From Lucifugimonas sp038150225 (GTDB taxonomy: Bacteria > Chloroflexota > Dehalococcoidia > Lucifugimonadales > Lucifugimonadaceae), in assembly GCA_038150225.1 (NCBI GenBank), contig JAYQWG010000016.1, positions 1-50,154 on the forward strand: 50,154 nucleotides of DNA, written 5' to 3'. Below, one piece after another: positions 8,631 to 17,997 of this stretch (position 1 is its first letter; every line of letters begins with the position of its first letter). The translations under genes were made by a program, and so were the position numbers. The notes beneath the pieces are model-generated. The model did not search any database. It saw only the letters and a program-made list of their open reading frames with translations, and was not told the origin of the DNA.

Positions 8631-9470
8631 ATGGAACAAGACCTCACACATTACCCAGACGATTTTTCGATCTTTGCTTCGGATATTCCAACTCCGGAAG
8701 GTCCCGCTGTTGGGCCGGACGGACTGCTGTACCTGGTGAGTGCAGATGACGGAAAAGTGTTACGGGTTTCCCCCCAGGGTCAAGTAGAAACAGTAGCTGA
8801 AACTGGTGGACGCCCTAATGGAATCGCGTTCAACTCATCAGGCGAAATGTTTGTTGCGGATGCCGGACTCAAGTCCATACTGCACGTCTCTCGCTCGGGT
8901 TCGGTCGACGTTTTTATCGACGAATTCGATGGAACCAGTTTTGGTGGACCTAACGATCTTTGTTTCCTGCCAACGGGGGACTTGCTATTCACCGACCCGA
9001 TTAGACGCCCTGCGCCCGACCCCGCAATCAGTCCTGTTTATAGGGTCAATCCATCAGGGGAGGTTTCCGCATTTGCAAACGATCTCGCCTACCCTAACGG
9101 AATTGCCCTGGCGTCCGAGCACACGGTTTATGTCTCCGAAAGTCGCGCCCAAAGACTGGTCTCGTTTACATTCGACGATTCAGGTGCTCTGATCGACCAG
9201 AGCCTGATCAGACGATTCCGAGATCCAGGCAGCCCTGACGGCATGGCGATTGATTCAGAAGGCAACATTCTCCAAACACTGCCGGGGATAAAAGCTATCG
9301 CTTATGTTTCTTCTGATGGTGAGTTGATTGATCTCTACCACCTGCCGAGCTGGAAACCAGCCAATCTCGCGTTTGGTGGCGATGATATGAAAACGGTGTA
9401 CGTGTGCGGCGCGGCGCAAAGCACCGTCTACAAGTTCACTCACAAAGTTGCGGGTAAACCGTTGTTGTAA
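8631..9470 (+). CDS. SMP-30/gluconolactonase-like beta-propeller protein
   Basis: 279 residues made of repeated beta-propeller blades: PEGPAVGPDGLLYLVSADDG, RPNGIAFNSSGEMFVADAG, GPNDLCFLPTGDLLFTD, YPNGIALA, SPDGMAIDSEGNI. The E in TPEGP, N in GPNDL, N in YPNG and D in SPDG are the usual metal ligands of the SMP-30/gluconolactonase family, and all seem present. Members hydrolyse sugar lactones or related esters. There is no signal peptide, so it is cytoplasmic. The substrate cannot be named. It is divergent from the tetR-menaquinone operon and converges on mutL with six bases between stops. Confidence 0.82.
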   Translation: MEQDLTHYPDDFSIFASDIPTPEGPAVGPDGLLYLVSADDGKVLRVSPQGQVETVAETGGRPNGIAFNSSGEMFVADAGLKSILHVSRSGSVDVFIDEFDGTSFGGPNDLCFLPTGDLLFTDPIRRPAPDPAISPVYRVNPSGEVSAFANDLAYPNGIALASEHTVYVSESRAQRLVSFTFDDSGALIDQSLIRRFRDPGSPDGMAIDSEGNILQTLPGIKAIAYVSSDGELIDLYHLPSWKPANLAFGGDDMKTVYVCGAAQSTVYKFTHKVAGKPLL

Positions 9471-9476
9471 AAATGT

Positions 9477-11273
9477 TTAGCGGCGTTTGAACTCGCGTTC
9501 CAGGTCGTTGACGCTCAGTTGAATGAGAGTTGGGCGACCATGTGGGCAAGTATTCGGGTGGGTTGTTTTTTCAAGCTGTCTGAGCAGGCTTTTTGCGTCC
9601 TCAATTGGTAGTGTTTGACCCGCCCTTACGGAAGAGTGACACGCCACCGTGGCAAGCATTCGATCAACCCAGGATTGCCCCGTACCACCCTGAGTAAGTT
9701 CGTCCAACACGTTGATGAACACCTGTCCAGCCCCATCGCTGCTTGCGCGGGTTGACAGTGCACCGGGTATCGACCGAATGACAATCGAGTTGGCTCCGAA
9801 TATCTCGGCATCCCAACCAACTTTGCCCAGCTCTTCCAAGTGCTCTTGGACAACGGTCAACATTCCCGGCGCCAACTCTATGACGGCAGGTTCCAGCAAT
9901 GCTTGCGAATCAGGGGACCGGTTCGAGAAAGTATCCTGCAATTGATCGTAGGTCACTCGTTCGTGAGCTGCGTGTTGATCGACGAGATATATTCCCTTGG
10001 GACCTTCGCAAACGATATATGTTTCGTGTGTCTGCCCGACGACACGTAACACAGGGAGTGTTTCTCGCGGGGTACCACTGAATGATCCTGACTCAGTTGC
10101 ATTACTCGATTCATTCTTTGTGACATTTTCATGATCCAATGCACTCTGAACGGGTTCTGCAGGAGTTGGCCACGTGCTGACGGACCCTGAGGACATAGCG
10201 GCTCGCGAACCAGGGGTAGACCCGTCTACTGGTCTAAGAAGTCCCACACCACTCGTACGTCCGATTCCGAGCTCATGCACCGGAGCTGACGCATTCAGCA
10301 ATCCTCGGATTGATCGTTGGACCAGTGCGTACACGAGGTCCTCTCGTAAGAATCGAACTTCGGATTTCGCCGGATGAACATTCGCATCAACATCGGAGAG
10401 TGGTGTTTGGATTCGAACAACGGCAATTGGAAATCGCCGTTCGGGTAAGAACCCGTGATAGGCCTGTTCGACCGCGTATGTAAGACGTCGTGACTGAATC
10501 GTCCGACCGTTCACCGCGAGAGTTATGTAGTTTCGGTTGGATCGGTTTATTGAGGGTGAACTGATAAGTCCATCCACCGAAAATGCTGACTGTTCTTCAG
10601 GCTCGAGGGAAAGCATTTGATCAGCAATCTTTGATCCGTACACAGATCGAACAGCGTCTTCCAGCTTTCCCGTCCCTGTGGTCTTCAATCTTTCACGTGA
10701 ATCAGAGACCAAGGTGAATGCGATATCCGGGTAAACAAGAGCCAGCGAGCCGAGCATCGCTTGGACTCTCGATACTTCCTTGCCTGGGGAACCCATGAAC
10801 TTGAGTCGCGCTGGCACGTTTTGGAACAATCCATCCACTTGAATCCTTGTTCCGACAGGTGCACCGGTCTTCTCCAGAGAGTGCTTGTCTCCGAAATCGA
10901 TCACCAAACGAGCACCAGAATCAGATTCCACCGACCGCGAGACGGCAGTGACTCTTGATACCGACGCGATCGATGGCAGGGCTTCACCTCTGAATCCGAG
11001 CGTGCCAATGGCAATTAAGTCTGAATTCTCATCGATCTTGGACGTCGCAAATCGTTCAAACGCGAAAGGTAATTCGCCAGCCGGAATACCGTGACCGTTG
11101 TCGGTCACAGTTATCGATTTAGCACCACCGTCGACGAGTTCAATCACAACGCGACTACTGCCGGCATCAATGGAATTCTCGACCAGTTCCTTTATTACGG
11201 ATGCAGGTCGCTCAACAACTTCTCCAGCAGCAATGCGTGAAGCGAGATCGTCACTGAGAACCTTTATTGGCAT
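9477..11273 (-). CDS. mutL: DNA mismatch repair protein MutL
   Basis: 598 residues. The GHKL ATPase half is intact: catalytic E29 and N33 in KELVENSIDAG, DNGHGIP at 58-64, TSKI at 77-80 and TLGFRGEAL at 91-99. A low-complexity Ser/Thr-rich linker spans about 340-405. The C-terminal half keeps the endonuclease-type motifs DQHAAHERVTYD (432-443), ACHSSVR (544-550) and CPHGRP (576-581). The last acidic residue of the first motif is Asp where Glu is usual. MutL couples mismatch recognition by MutS to strand nicking. No mutS is in the window. Confidence 0.95.
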   Translation of the reverse strand: MPIKVLSDDLASRIAAGEVVERPASVIKELVENSIDAGSSRVVIELVDGGAKSITVTDNGHGIPAGELPFAFERFATSKIDENSDLIAIGTLGFRGEALPSIASVSRVTAVSRSVESDSGARLVIDFGDKHSLEKTGAPVGTRIQVDGLFQNVPARLKFMGSPGKEVSRVQAMLGSLALVYPDIAFTLVSDSRERLKTTGTGKLEDAVRSVYGSKIADQMLSLEPEEQSAFSVDGLISSPSINRSNRNYITLAVNGRTIQSRRLTYAVEQAYHGFLPERRFPIAVVRIQTPLSDVDANVHPAKSEVRFLREDLVYALVQRSIRGLLNASAPVHELGIGRTSGVGLLRPVDGSTPGSRAAMSSGSVSTWPTPAEPVQSALDHENVTKNESSNATESGSFSGTPRETLPVLRVVGQTHETYIVCEGPKGIYLVDQHAAHERVTYDQLQDTFSNRSPDSQALLEPAVIELAPGMLTVVQEHLEELGKVGWDAEIFGANSIVIRSIPGALSTRASSDGAGQVFINVLDELTQGGTGQSWVDRMLATVACHSSVRAGQTLPIEDAKSLLRQLEKTTHPNTCPHGRPTLIQLSVNDLEREFKRR

Positions 11274-11356
11274 GGAGTTGGGGGTTTCCTGAGCGTGTTA
11301 GTAAGCTGAAATTCTAACCGGAAGGCGTCTGATCGACGCGCACGATTGGCTGCAAC

Positions 11357-12631
11357 TTACAACTTACGTACTTTGTCAGTTAGCACGGTGTATCCGATAG
11401 CTGCTGCGAAAAGCAGTGCTCCTGCGGTAACGAACGAAATCCTCACATCGAAACTCGACGCTATGAATCCAAGTGGGATTGCTCCAAGCGGGATAAGACC
11501 AAAATTCATCATGTAGACGCCCATCACCCTGCCACGGTATTCGTCTTCGGTTTGTTCCATGATCAGCGATGAGTTGAGTGCCCTCCGACCGGAGTCTCCC
11601 AGTCCGAGTATCAACATAATGACGACGGCTAAGGCGTAAGAGGTCGTGAGTCCGGCGAGAATAATTGCACCACCCGACAACATGCTGGTGGCCAGAAGCA
11701 CCCATCCGCGATGGTTGTTCTTGGACAGGCTCGCAATAACCAGAGAACCGATAAGTGACCCAACGCCGATCATGCTCATCAGAAGACCGAGAGCTTCAAC
11801 CTCCATCTTGAACACTTCCTCAATTTGAACCGGCATCAGCGTTCGGAACGGCATCGCCAACAGAGCAGTGCTCAAGGCGACTATCAGTAACCACAGCACG
11901 GTGCGATTGTGCCTTGTGTACGCAATCCCTTCGAGTATGTCGCGCCACATCCGCCTTGCCTTCGACGCCACTGGAGCTACGGAAGGAACCATACCCATGA
12001 TGACCATGGCGGCGAATGTGAGCCCGGCGATCACGTAGTACGTCGCTGCCGCACCACCAAAACCGTAAATAAGTCCGCCGATGCCCGGTGCAGCGAGCGT
12101 CATTAGTGACATCCCAGAAGCATTCAGAGCGATGGCATTAGTCAAGTGTTCGTCGTCTACAAGCTGAGATACGATCGCCTGTCGAGCGGGCATTAAGAAA
12201 GCCCATATCGTTCCCTGGCTAACCGATCCGCCGATCAGGTGATAAATCGTGATCGTGTCTGTCGAAATCGAGACTGCGATGAACACAGTGATCACAAGCA
12301 TCCCGATTTGTCCCAGTTGAATGATCTTCTTCCGAGAATATCGGTCGGCGACCGCGCCTCCGTAAAGCGAAAGAAGCAGCACTGGTGGTGCGAATCCTGC
12401 ACCGACGGCAACAACCGCGATTGGAGAGTGCGTCAACTCCCATGCCAGATATCCCCGGGCAAGCATTTGGACGTTCAAGGCGGCCATTAGCAACAGCATG
12501 CTGAGCCACAAGTAGCGGAAGTCGACTACCGCCAGTGAGGAGAAAGTTCTTGATCTGAAAGAAGATTCCCGGCGTAATGTCGGTGATGGTCGCGGAGAAC
12601 TATCGTCTTTTATTTCGGGAGAGGAAGCCAA
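11357..12631 (-). CDS. MFS transporter (EntS/MFS_3-like), copy 2
   Basis: 424 residues with about twelve hydrophobic helices. The loop between helices 2 and 3 carries GAVADRYSRKK, the major-facilitator signature. The sequence type resembles the enterobactin-exporter-like MFS group, often drug or siderophore exporters; the substrate is unknown. The start shown is TTG with a weak ribosome site, and the first 35 residues are polar and poorly conserved. It is a close paralogue of the next gene upstream: both share LWLSMLL/LWLGMVL, NAIALNA/NAFALNA and QMPARQA-like segments. Confidence 0.85.
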   Translation of the reverse strand: MASSPEIKDDSSPRPSPTLRRESSFRSRTFSSLAVVDFRYLWLSMLLLMAALNVQMLARGYLAWELTHSPIAVVAVGAGFAPPVLLLSLYGGAVADRYSRKKIIQLGQIGMLVITVFIAVSISTDTITIYHLIGGSVSQGTIWAFLMPARQAIVSQLVDDEHLTNAIALNASGMSLMTLAAPGIGGLIYGFGGAAATYYVIAGLTFAAMVIMGMVPSVAPVASKARRMWRDILEGIAYTRHNRTVLWLLIVALSTALLAMPFRTLMPVQIEEVFKMEVEALGLLMSMIGVGSLIGSLVIASLSKNNHRGWVLLATSMLSGGAIILAGLTTSYALAVVIMLILGLGDSGRRALNSSLIMEQTEDEYRGRVMGVYMMNFGLIPLGAIPLGFIASSFDVRISFVTAGALLFAAAIGYTVLTDKVRKL

Positions 12632-12682
12632 GTGAGGCTCAAAGCTTACACCCGAAAAAAACTGGCGATTGATAAAACGAGA

Positions 12683-13975
12683 CTAAGACAGCCGTCGAAG
12701 TTTCGGCATTATGAAAATTGAAAGCGTGGCAAAAGCGAGGAGCAGTGCAGCGGTCGCCCCGACTGCCGGCCTTGCACCAAACTCTTCTATCGCAAATCCC
12801 AAAGGCAATAATCCAACAGGCATCAACCCGAAGGTCATCATGAGTACGCTCATGACACGTGAACGGTACTCGTCATCCGAGTTTTCCATCATCAAGCTCT
12901 GCCCAAGTGCCCAGCGAGCTTGCTCGGCAAGCCCCATTCCTACCATTCCAATTACACCGGCGAAGTAGTACGGAACTCCGACAATGAGTGCGAGAGAAAG
13001 ACCAGCGACGAATGCTCCGCCAAGGACAATCCATCCACGCTTATGTCCTTCTCGCAAATTGGCGATTGAAACTGTCCCAACTAACCCACCAAGACCGAGT
13101 GCAGTCAACAACATTCCAACCTGGGATGGCTCTGATCCATAAACGTCTTTTGCATATACCTGCACGAGCATCCGGAAAGGCATAGAAAGTAGAGCAATTA
13201 CGACGCTGTAGATCATCAGATTTAGAACAATCTTGTTGCGCCCGATGTACTTGAATCCGGCAACAACGCTGTCCACCATGCTCGGTTTATCGTCAGATAT
13301 TTTCGGGTACATCTTGGGAACCATTCCCGTAAAGACGACGGCACTAAGCATCACGACACATACGATGATGTATACGTTTTTCGGCTCGATGAGTTCATAA
13401 AGAACTCCACCAATTGCGGGAGCAATCAGGGTCATGATGCTCATAGCCATAGCATTCAGAGCGAAAGCGTTTGGCAACTGTTCTTTTTCGACCAAGGATG
13501 GAATGGCCGCCTGTCGAGCTGGCATTTGAAGTGCAAACATCGCTCCTTGCGCGACCGACACGCAGAACAAATGCCACCAGACCAGAACGTCTGTGAAGAG
13601 AAGAACCGCCACCAACCCGGCAAATAGACCGTTCATTCCTTGAGAGAACTGTATTAACAGCCTTCGTTCGACTCGATCTCCCAGAACACCTCCGTACAGC
13701 GACACGAAGAACAGACTGGGCGCGAAACCGATACCAACGAGGCCAGTAAGTGCGGCATTTCCGGTGATGTCGTATACGAGGATTCCGCGAACAACCATTT
13801 GCATCTGGAACCCACCCATGGCAAGAACCATGCCGAGCCAAAGCATGCGGAAATCTCGACTTCGGATAACAGCTTCGAACGTGTGAACGAAGGCACGACC
13901 CAACGCTCCAAAAGGTGGGTCACCCTTTGGGGACTGAGACGGTGTCTCGCGGTCTGTGTTATCGATTGATGCCAT
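12683..13975 (-). CDS. MFS transporter (EntS/MFS_3-like), copy 1
   Basis: 430 residues, about twelve transmembrane helices, with the MFS loop GGVLGDRVERRL after helix 2. The segment ALQMPARQAAIPSLV is typical of the MFS_3 group. It precedes the paralogue at 11357-12631 by 51 bases, so the two are likely one transcript and may be a heteromeric or duplicated exporter pair. ATG start at 13975. The gene is divergent from the dehydratase gene with 155 bases between them. The substrate cannot be told from sequence. Confidence 0.85.
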   Translation of the reverse strand: MASIDNTDRETPSQSPKGDPPFGALGRAFVHTFEAVIRSRDFRMLWLGMVLAMGGFQMQMVVRGILVYDITGNAALTGLVGIGFAPSLFFVSLYGGVLGDRVERRLLIQFSQGMNGLFAGLVAVLLFTDVLVWWHLFCVSVAQGAMFALQMPARQAAIPSLVEKEQLPNAFALNAMAMSIMTLIAPAIGGVLYELIEPKNVYIIVCVVMLSAVVFTGMVPKMYPKISDDKPSMVDSVVAGFKYIGRNKIVLNLMIYSVVIALLSMPFRMLVQVYAKDVYGSEPSQVGMLLTALGLGGLVGTVSIANLREGHKRGWIVLGGAFVAGLSLALIVGVPYYFAGVIGMVGMGLAEQARWALGQSLMMENSDDEYRSRVMSVLMMTFGLMPVGLLPLGFAIEEFGARPAVGATAALLLAFATLSIFIMPKLRRLS

Positions 13976-14130
13976 TTGCTTCGGGGATCATCCAGAATTC
14001 ACCGGAGATCGTGAGAGAAGGTTACTCCTCTGAATATGAAAACGGTGTCAATTCATTCGATGAACGGGCGTGGGAACACCAACCATGCGTATATTTAGAT
14101 CCAAGCTCATAGTCCACCAGTCTTTTCAAA

Positions 14131-15090
14131 ATGAACCTCATTCCGCCCACCTTTTCGGATATTCAAGCCGCTGCCAAGGCCATCGAAGGCAAGGTCCATC
14201 GGACTCCACTTCGGTTCTACCCTGCTCTTTCAGAGTTGCTGGATGCGGATGTTTGGGTCAAACATGAAAACTTCCAGTTGCTCGGGGCGTTCAAGGTTCG
14301 AGGTGGGATAAACCTCATCTCTAAAGCGCCTGAAGAAGAACGCGCTCGTGGATATGTCTCAGCATCGTCCGGGAATCACGGTCAGTCGATTGCTTACGCG
14401 GCTCGACTATTCGGTGCTAAATGCACGATGGTGCTACCCGAAGGAGCAAATCCTGCTAAAGCGGCCTCTATCAAGGCCCTTGGGGCGGAATTGCTGTTCC
14501 GTGGAGATGTGTTCGAACGCGCAAAAGAGTTGGCTGAATCGCTTGCCGAAGAGCGTGGATACAGATTCGTTCATGCCGCGAACGAACCAGATCTAATTGC
14601 CGGAGTAGGAACCTACACACTGGAAGTGCACGAGGACCTGGAAAACATTGACGTGATGATCGTGCCGGTTGGCGCAGGATCAGGGGCTTGTGGCGCTTGC
14701 ATCGTAATGAATGAAGTTTCGCCTCAAACCCACATGATTGGTGTCCAATCTGCTGGTGCGCCAGCAGCGCACCACGCCTGGAAGACCGGTGAGTTTTCAA
14801 CGATCAAGATGAATACGATTGCTGAGGGACTCGCGACTGAAGGAGCGTACGAGCTTCCAATATCGATACTTCGTGAACGCTTAACTCAGTTTGAACTCGT
14901 CGATGATTCTGAGATTCTCAACGCGATCCGGGTCTATGTAGATGCAACGCGAACGTTGGTTGAGCACGCAGGCGCAGCGTCATTGGCAGCTACAATCAAA
15001 CTGAAGGACCAACTCAAGGGCAAACGAGTTGTGTTGGTCGCCAGTGGTGGGAACATCACTGTGGACCAGCTCAAGACAGCGTTAGGCTAA
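14131..15090 (+). CDS. Threonine/serine dehydratase or serine racemase, PLP fold type II
   Basis: 319 residues. The PLP lysine is K55 in GAFKVRGG, preceded by KHENFQ. The phosphate loop is VGAGSGACG, and SSGNHGQ contacts the substrate carboxylate. All are in the right order for catabolic-type threonine dehydratase or serine racemase. The C-terminal ACT-like regulatory domain of biosynthetic IlvA is absent, so feedback control by isoleucine is unlikely. The glycine-rich loop has Ala and Cys in place of some Gly. It should deaminate threonine or serine to 2-oxobutyrate or pyruvate. Convergent with the unknown gene at 15099. Confidence 0.85.
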   Translation: MNLIPPTFSDIQAAAKAIEGKVHRTPLRFYPALSELLDADVWVKHENFQLLGAFKVRGGINLISKAPEEERARGYVSASSGNHGQSIAYAARLFGAKCTMVLPEGANPAKAASIKALGAELLFRGDVFERAKELAESLAEERGYRFVHAANEPDLIAGVGTYTLEVHEDLENIDVMIVPVGAGSGACGACIVMNEVSPQTHMIGVQSAGAPAAHHAWKTGEFSTIKMNTIAEGLATEGAYELPISILRERLTQFELVDDSEILNAIRVYVDATRTLVEHAGAASLAATIKLKDQLKGKRVVLVASGGNITVDQLKTALG

Positions 15091-15098
15091 ACAGCTCT

Positions 15099-15854
15099 CT
15101 AGAGCCCAGAAATCTCTTCTTCCAACGCGTGGACTCGGGTGTAATCCTCTCGATACATAGCAAATGCACGTTCGAGATAAAGCTGCGATTTACGGGCTGA
15201 GTTCTCGGTGTTTTCCAACGCGGTTTCGAGCAGTTGTCCGATTTGTCGATTTTCTGGAACGTGTTTGGATATCGCACGTATTTTCGATTCTGCTTCCGAA
15301 GCAGATGCCAGGTCACCTCCACTCGACGCGTATTGCAGGCGCCCAAGCAGAGTTGTTAGTTCGGTGAGTAGATCGGTTTCGGACATCAAGCCATACATAA
15401 CGTCGTTGACGTCTTCCAACTGCTCAGGTGGCTCTTCAACGGCGTTTACAGGTTCTGAACTAGCGATCGTGCTTTCAGATAACCGCTCGTAAAGATCCCC
15501 GTATTCACCAGCGATATCTGCGACGGTTGCCATAAGCGCTGTGACATCGGATAAGTTCACAACGCCTCCGAAGATCAAATCATCTTGCCTGTGCTCGGCA
15601 GTCTCTTTAATCCATTTTTCCGACGGGACGAGTTCTGGGGCAGGTGGAAATGCAAAGGATGACATATCGCCCGATCCGAGTTGTTCAACCTGCCCGGCGA
15701 GGAACGGCGGTACGTACTTGCCAATGTCGACAGATACCGGCAGCATCACGACGTAGGATGCACCAACCTTGTCAGGGTCCTGACCATCCTGAAAATAGAT
15801 CAGAGCATGCCCTTTCGGGTTTTGCGGATCACCTATGTGAAATTCGAGGGCCAT
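15099..15854 (-). CDS. Conserved-looking protein of unknown function with helical C-terminus
   Basis: 251 residues that I do not recognise. The first ~110 residues read as a compact alpha/beta domain (ALIYFQDGQDPDKVGASYVVMLPV and a proline-rich FPPAPELVPSEKW segment). Residues ~125-251 are acidic, rich in Glu, Ala and Leu, and look helical, with repeat-like short helices in the last 100 residues. There are no membrane segments, signal peptide or metal motifs. The even codon use and clean ATG start suggest a real gene. It lies alone between the convergent dehydratase and the divergent pyrD. Confidence 0.6.
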   Translation of the reverse strand: MALEFHIGDPQNPKGHALIYFQDGQDPDKVGASYVVMLPVSVDIGKYVPPFLAGQVEQLGSGDMSSFAFPPAPELVPSEKWIKETAEHRQDDLIFGGVVNLSDVTALMATVADIAGEYGDLYERLSESTIASSEPVNAVEEPPEQLEDVNDVMYGLMSETDLLTELTTLLGRLQYASSGGDLASASEAESKIRAISKHVPENRQIGQLLETALENTENSARKSQLYLERAFAMYREDYTRVHALEEEISGL

Positions 15855-15976
15855 CTATCTATCCAACTTAGCTCATACTACTGTCGTGAATCTGACAGGG
15901 AGCGATTAACATCTTACGGCTGGATTAGGCAAATCAACCAAACTGAACACTCGATTTACGGGTGTTCATGGTTTAG

Positions 15977-16105
15977 CCGAGGACAAAAACCACGAGTATC
16001 TACAGCTCAATATTCCGACCATTTATTTTCCGTCTTCCACCTGAAGGTGCACACAAACTGACGGAAACGGTACTGTCGACTCCAATCGCGTGGTCAGCGT
16101 TCAAT
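15977..16105 (+). other. In-frame N-terminal extension of PyrD without a standard start codon
   Basis: The pyrD frame stays open upstream of its first usable start (TTG 16106) back to the TAG at 15974. From 15998 the translation reads IYSSIFRPFIFRLPPEGAHKL, which lines up with the membrane-binding N-terminus of class 2 enzymes (a short amphipathic helix followed by LDPERAH-like text). No ATG, GTG or TTG occurs in this part. The codon at the expected initiator position is ATC. Confidence 0.65.
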
Positions 16106-17032
16106 TTGGGGAACGGGATCGGAAATCTAAAACTCAAAACTGACCTGGCGGGCATTGCCCTACCAAGCCCGTTGGGACTGGCCGCCGGGTTCGATAAAGA
16201 CTGCAAAGTCCTTCGCTCTGTCCTATCTCTCGGTTTTGGATTTGCTACCGGTGGAACGGTCACGTTATCTGCAAGACCTGGAAACCCAAAACCTCGAATG
16301 ATTCGTGTTCCCGATCGTGAGGCGGTCATGAATTCGATGGGATTCCCGGGAGCCGGACTTGAACCAGCTCTGAAACGTCTAGGTAAAGTTCAGAAACAGC
16401 AATCCAGAATCATGCTGAGCATCGCTGGAACCATAGAAGATGAGATAGTCGAGTGCCTCGTACGTTCTCAGGATCTCACTGCGGGAATCGAACTCAACAT
16501 TTCCAGCCCAAACACATCTGGATTGCGAGTGTTTCACGAGACCGGCAGATTGCGGGCTCTACTCGAAGAACTCGTCGAAAAGAAGAACGTCCCCCTATTC
16601 GTGAAACTCCCGCCATGGTCAAGAGATGACGACAGTCGAAGAGAAATCCTCACACTCGGAGAAACGGCTGTCGATGCAGGAGTGGACGGACTTGTCGTCG
16701 CAAATACTCACCCGGTCGAGTCGAACCAACTTGCTGTCGGGCGAGGGGGTCTTAGTGGCGCTCCTCTATTTGAACACACCGAGTTGATGATTGCTGACGT
16801 CCAAGCCAGGGTCCACGGTGAGGCGAGGATAATCGCATGCGGTGGTGTTTCTACCGCCGAGCAGGTTTGGCGTTTGATCGCCCTCGGTGCTTCTGCAGTC
16901 CAGTTGTACACATCCTTCATTTACGAGGGGCCTGGTTTACCCGCTCGTATCAACAAGCGCTTGATCAAACTTATGGACGCCGCCGGGATTTCAACAATGG
17001 ATGAGATTTCGGGAGAGCCACCAGTAATCTAG
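16106..17032 (+). CDS. pyrD: Dihydroorotate dehydrogenase, class 2 type
   Basis: 308 residues from the TTG at 16106; the real protein is probably about 36 residues longer (see the extension at 15977-16105). Core motifs: PLGLAAGFDKD (FMN site), NSMGFPG, ELNISSPNT with the catalytic serine of class 2 enzymes, VKLPPW, ACGGVST and the QLYTSFIYEGP phosphate loop. It oxidises dihydroorotate to orotate and passes electrons to the quinone pool, which fits the menaquinone operon nearby. Convergent with rbsK. The start is uncertain and unusual. Confidence 0.9.
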   Translation: MGNGIGNLKLKTDLAGIALPSPLGLAAGFDKDCKVLRSVLSLGFGFATGGTVTLSARPGNPKPRMIRVPDREAVMNSMGFPGAGLEPALKRLGKVQKQQSRIMLSIAGTIEDEIVECLVRSQDLTAGIELNISSPNTSGLRVFHETGRLRALLEELVEKKNVPLFVKLPPWSRDDDSRREILTLGETAVDAGVDGLVVANTHPVESNQLAVGRGGLSGAPLFEHTELMIADVQARVHGEARIIACGGVSTAEQVWRLIALGASAVQLYTSFIYEGPGLPARINKRLIKLMDAAGISTMDEISGEPPVI

Positions 17033-17054
17033 TCGAGACGACTGTCCGTGAGGG

Positions 17055-17978
17055 TTAAACGCCAAATAAGGCGTTGACTTCAGCTCGGGTCGGCATGGAG
17101 TCCTGTGCACCATCCTTTGTCGTGGATAGCGCCCCCGAAGCCATCCCGAGACGGGCTGCGTCCATCAGTTGCATTCCGGAAGCAAGCCCAACCCCTAGAC
17201 CGCCGTTGAATGCGTCTCCAGCTGCCACAGATGCCACAACATCAACTTTGTGCGGTGGAAGATACTCGGACACACCCTCGGATTCTACCCATGCACCGTC
17301 TGCACCGAGAGTCACGATAACTGTCTCGATTCCCGTCTTTCTTATCACTCGCGCGGCTTTTTCAGCTGAAAGGGCGTCTACAACTTCAATCGACGACATC
17401 AAAGACGCTTCCCCCTGGTTTGGAGTAAGTACTGAAACGTCTGAATAGAATCCATCAGGAACTTCACGGAATGGAGCAGGATCCAGAACAACTGGGACAC
17501 CGGCGTCCCTGGCGATTTTCATCGCACCTTGAGTCGTGTCCAGTGGCACTTCCTGCTGGCAAAGGAGCACCCCGGCTCCATCAATGATCGACTCAATATC
17601 CGAAACCTGCTGTTCGTCACAAAGGGCATTCGCCCCGTAGACGGGATTCACTGTATTTTCACCGTCAGGAAGAATGAAGATTGCCGCAATACCAGAGGCG
17701 ATATTCGGAGTTATCCGAGTGAACGATGTGTCGATACCTTCGTTTGCGAGAAAGCCAATCATCTCTGTACCGAAACTATCGTCTCCAACTCGAGAAACCA
17801 TCTTTACCGTTCCTGATGATTCGGCGAGTCTCGCAGCACCAACTGCCTGATTGCCTCCCTTGCCACCAGGTGTTGTGTAGAAACGAGTGCCTTCCAGGGT
17901 CTCCCCTGGACCAGCCAATTTCGGAGTCTCGACGATCAAGTCCATATTCAGACCGCCAAGCACAACCACGTCTTTCAA
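17055..17978 (-). CDS. rbsK: Ribokinase (PfkB family)
   Basis: 307 residues, normal ribokinase length. The N-terminal GGLNMDLIVE and TPGGKGGNQAVGAARL sugar-binding segments are typical. The C-terminal PfkB signature is VAAGDAFNGGLGVGL, holding the catalytic Asp. It phosphorylates ribose to ribose 5-phosphate, or a similar sugar or nucleoside. It starts 19 bases after the HAD gene and is the last gene of a probable five-gene operon (SRAP, nuclease-like, MFS, HAD, rbsK). That operon has no ribose transporter of the ABC type; the MFS protein may play that part. Confidence 0.88.
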   Translation of the reverse strand: MKDVVVLGGLNMDLIVETPKLAGPGETLEGTRFYTTPGGKGGNQAVGAARLAESSGTVKMVSRVGDDSFGTEMIGFLANEGIDTSFTRITPNIASGIAAIFILPDGENTVNPVYGANALCDEQQVSDIESIIDGAGVLLCQQEVPLDTTQGAMKIARDAGVPVVLDPAPFREVPDGFYSDVSVLTPNQGEASLMSSIEVVDALSAEKAARVIRKTGIETVIVTLGADGAWVESEGVSEYLPPHKVDVVASVAAGDAFNGGLGVGLASGMQLMDAARLGMASGALSTTKDGAQDSMPTRAEVNALFGV

Positions 17979-17997
17979 ATAACTATCCTTTAGTGTT

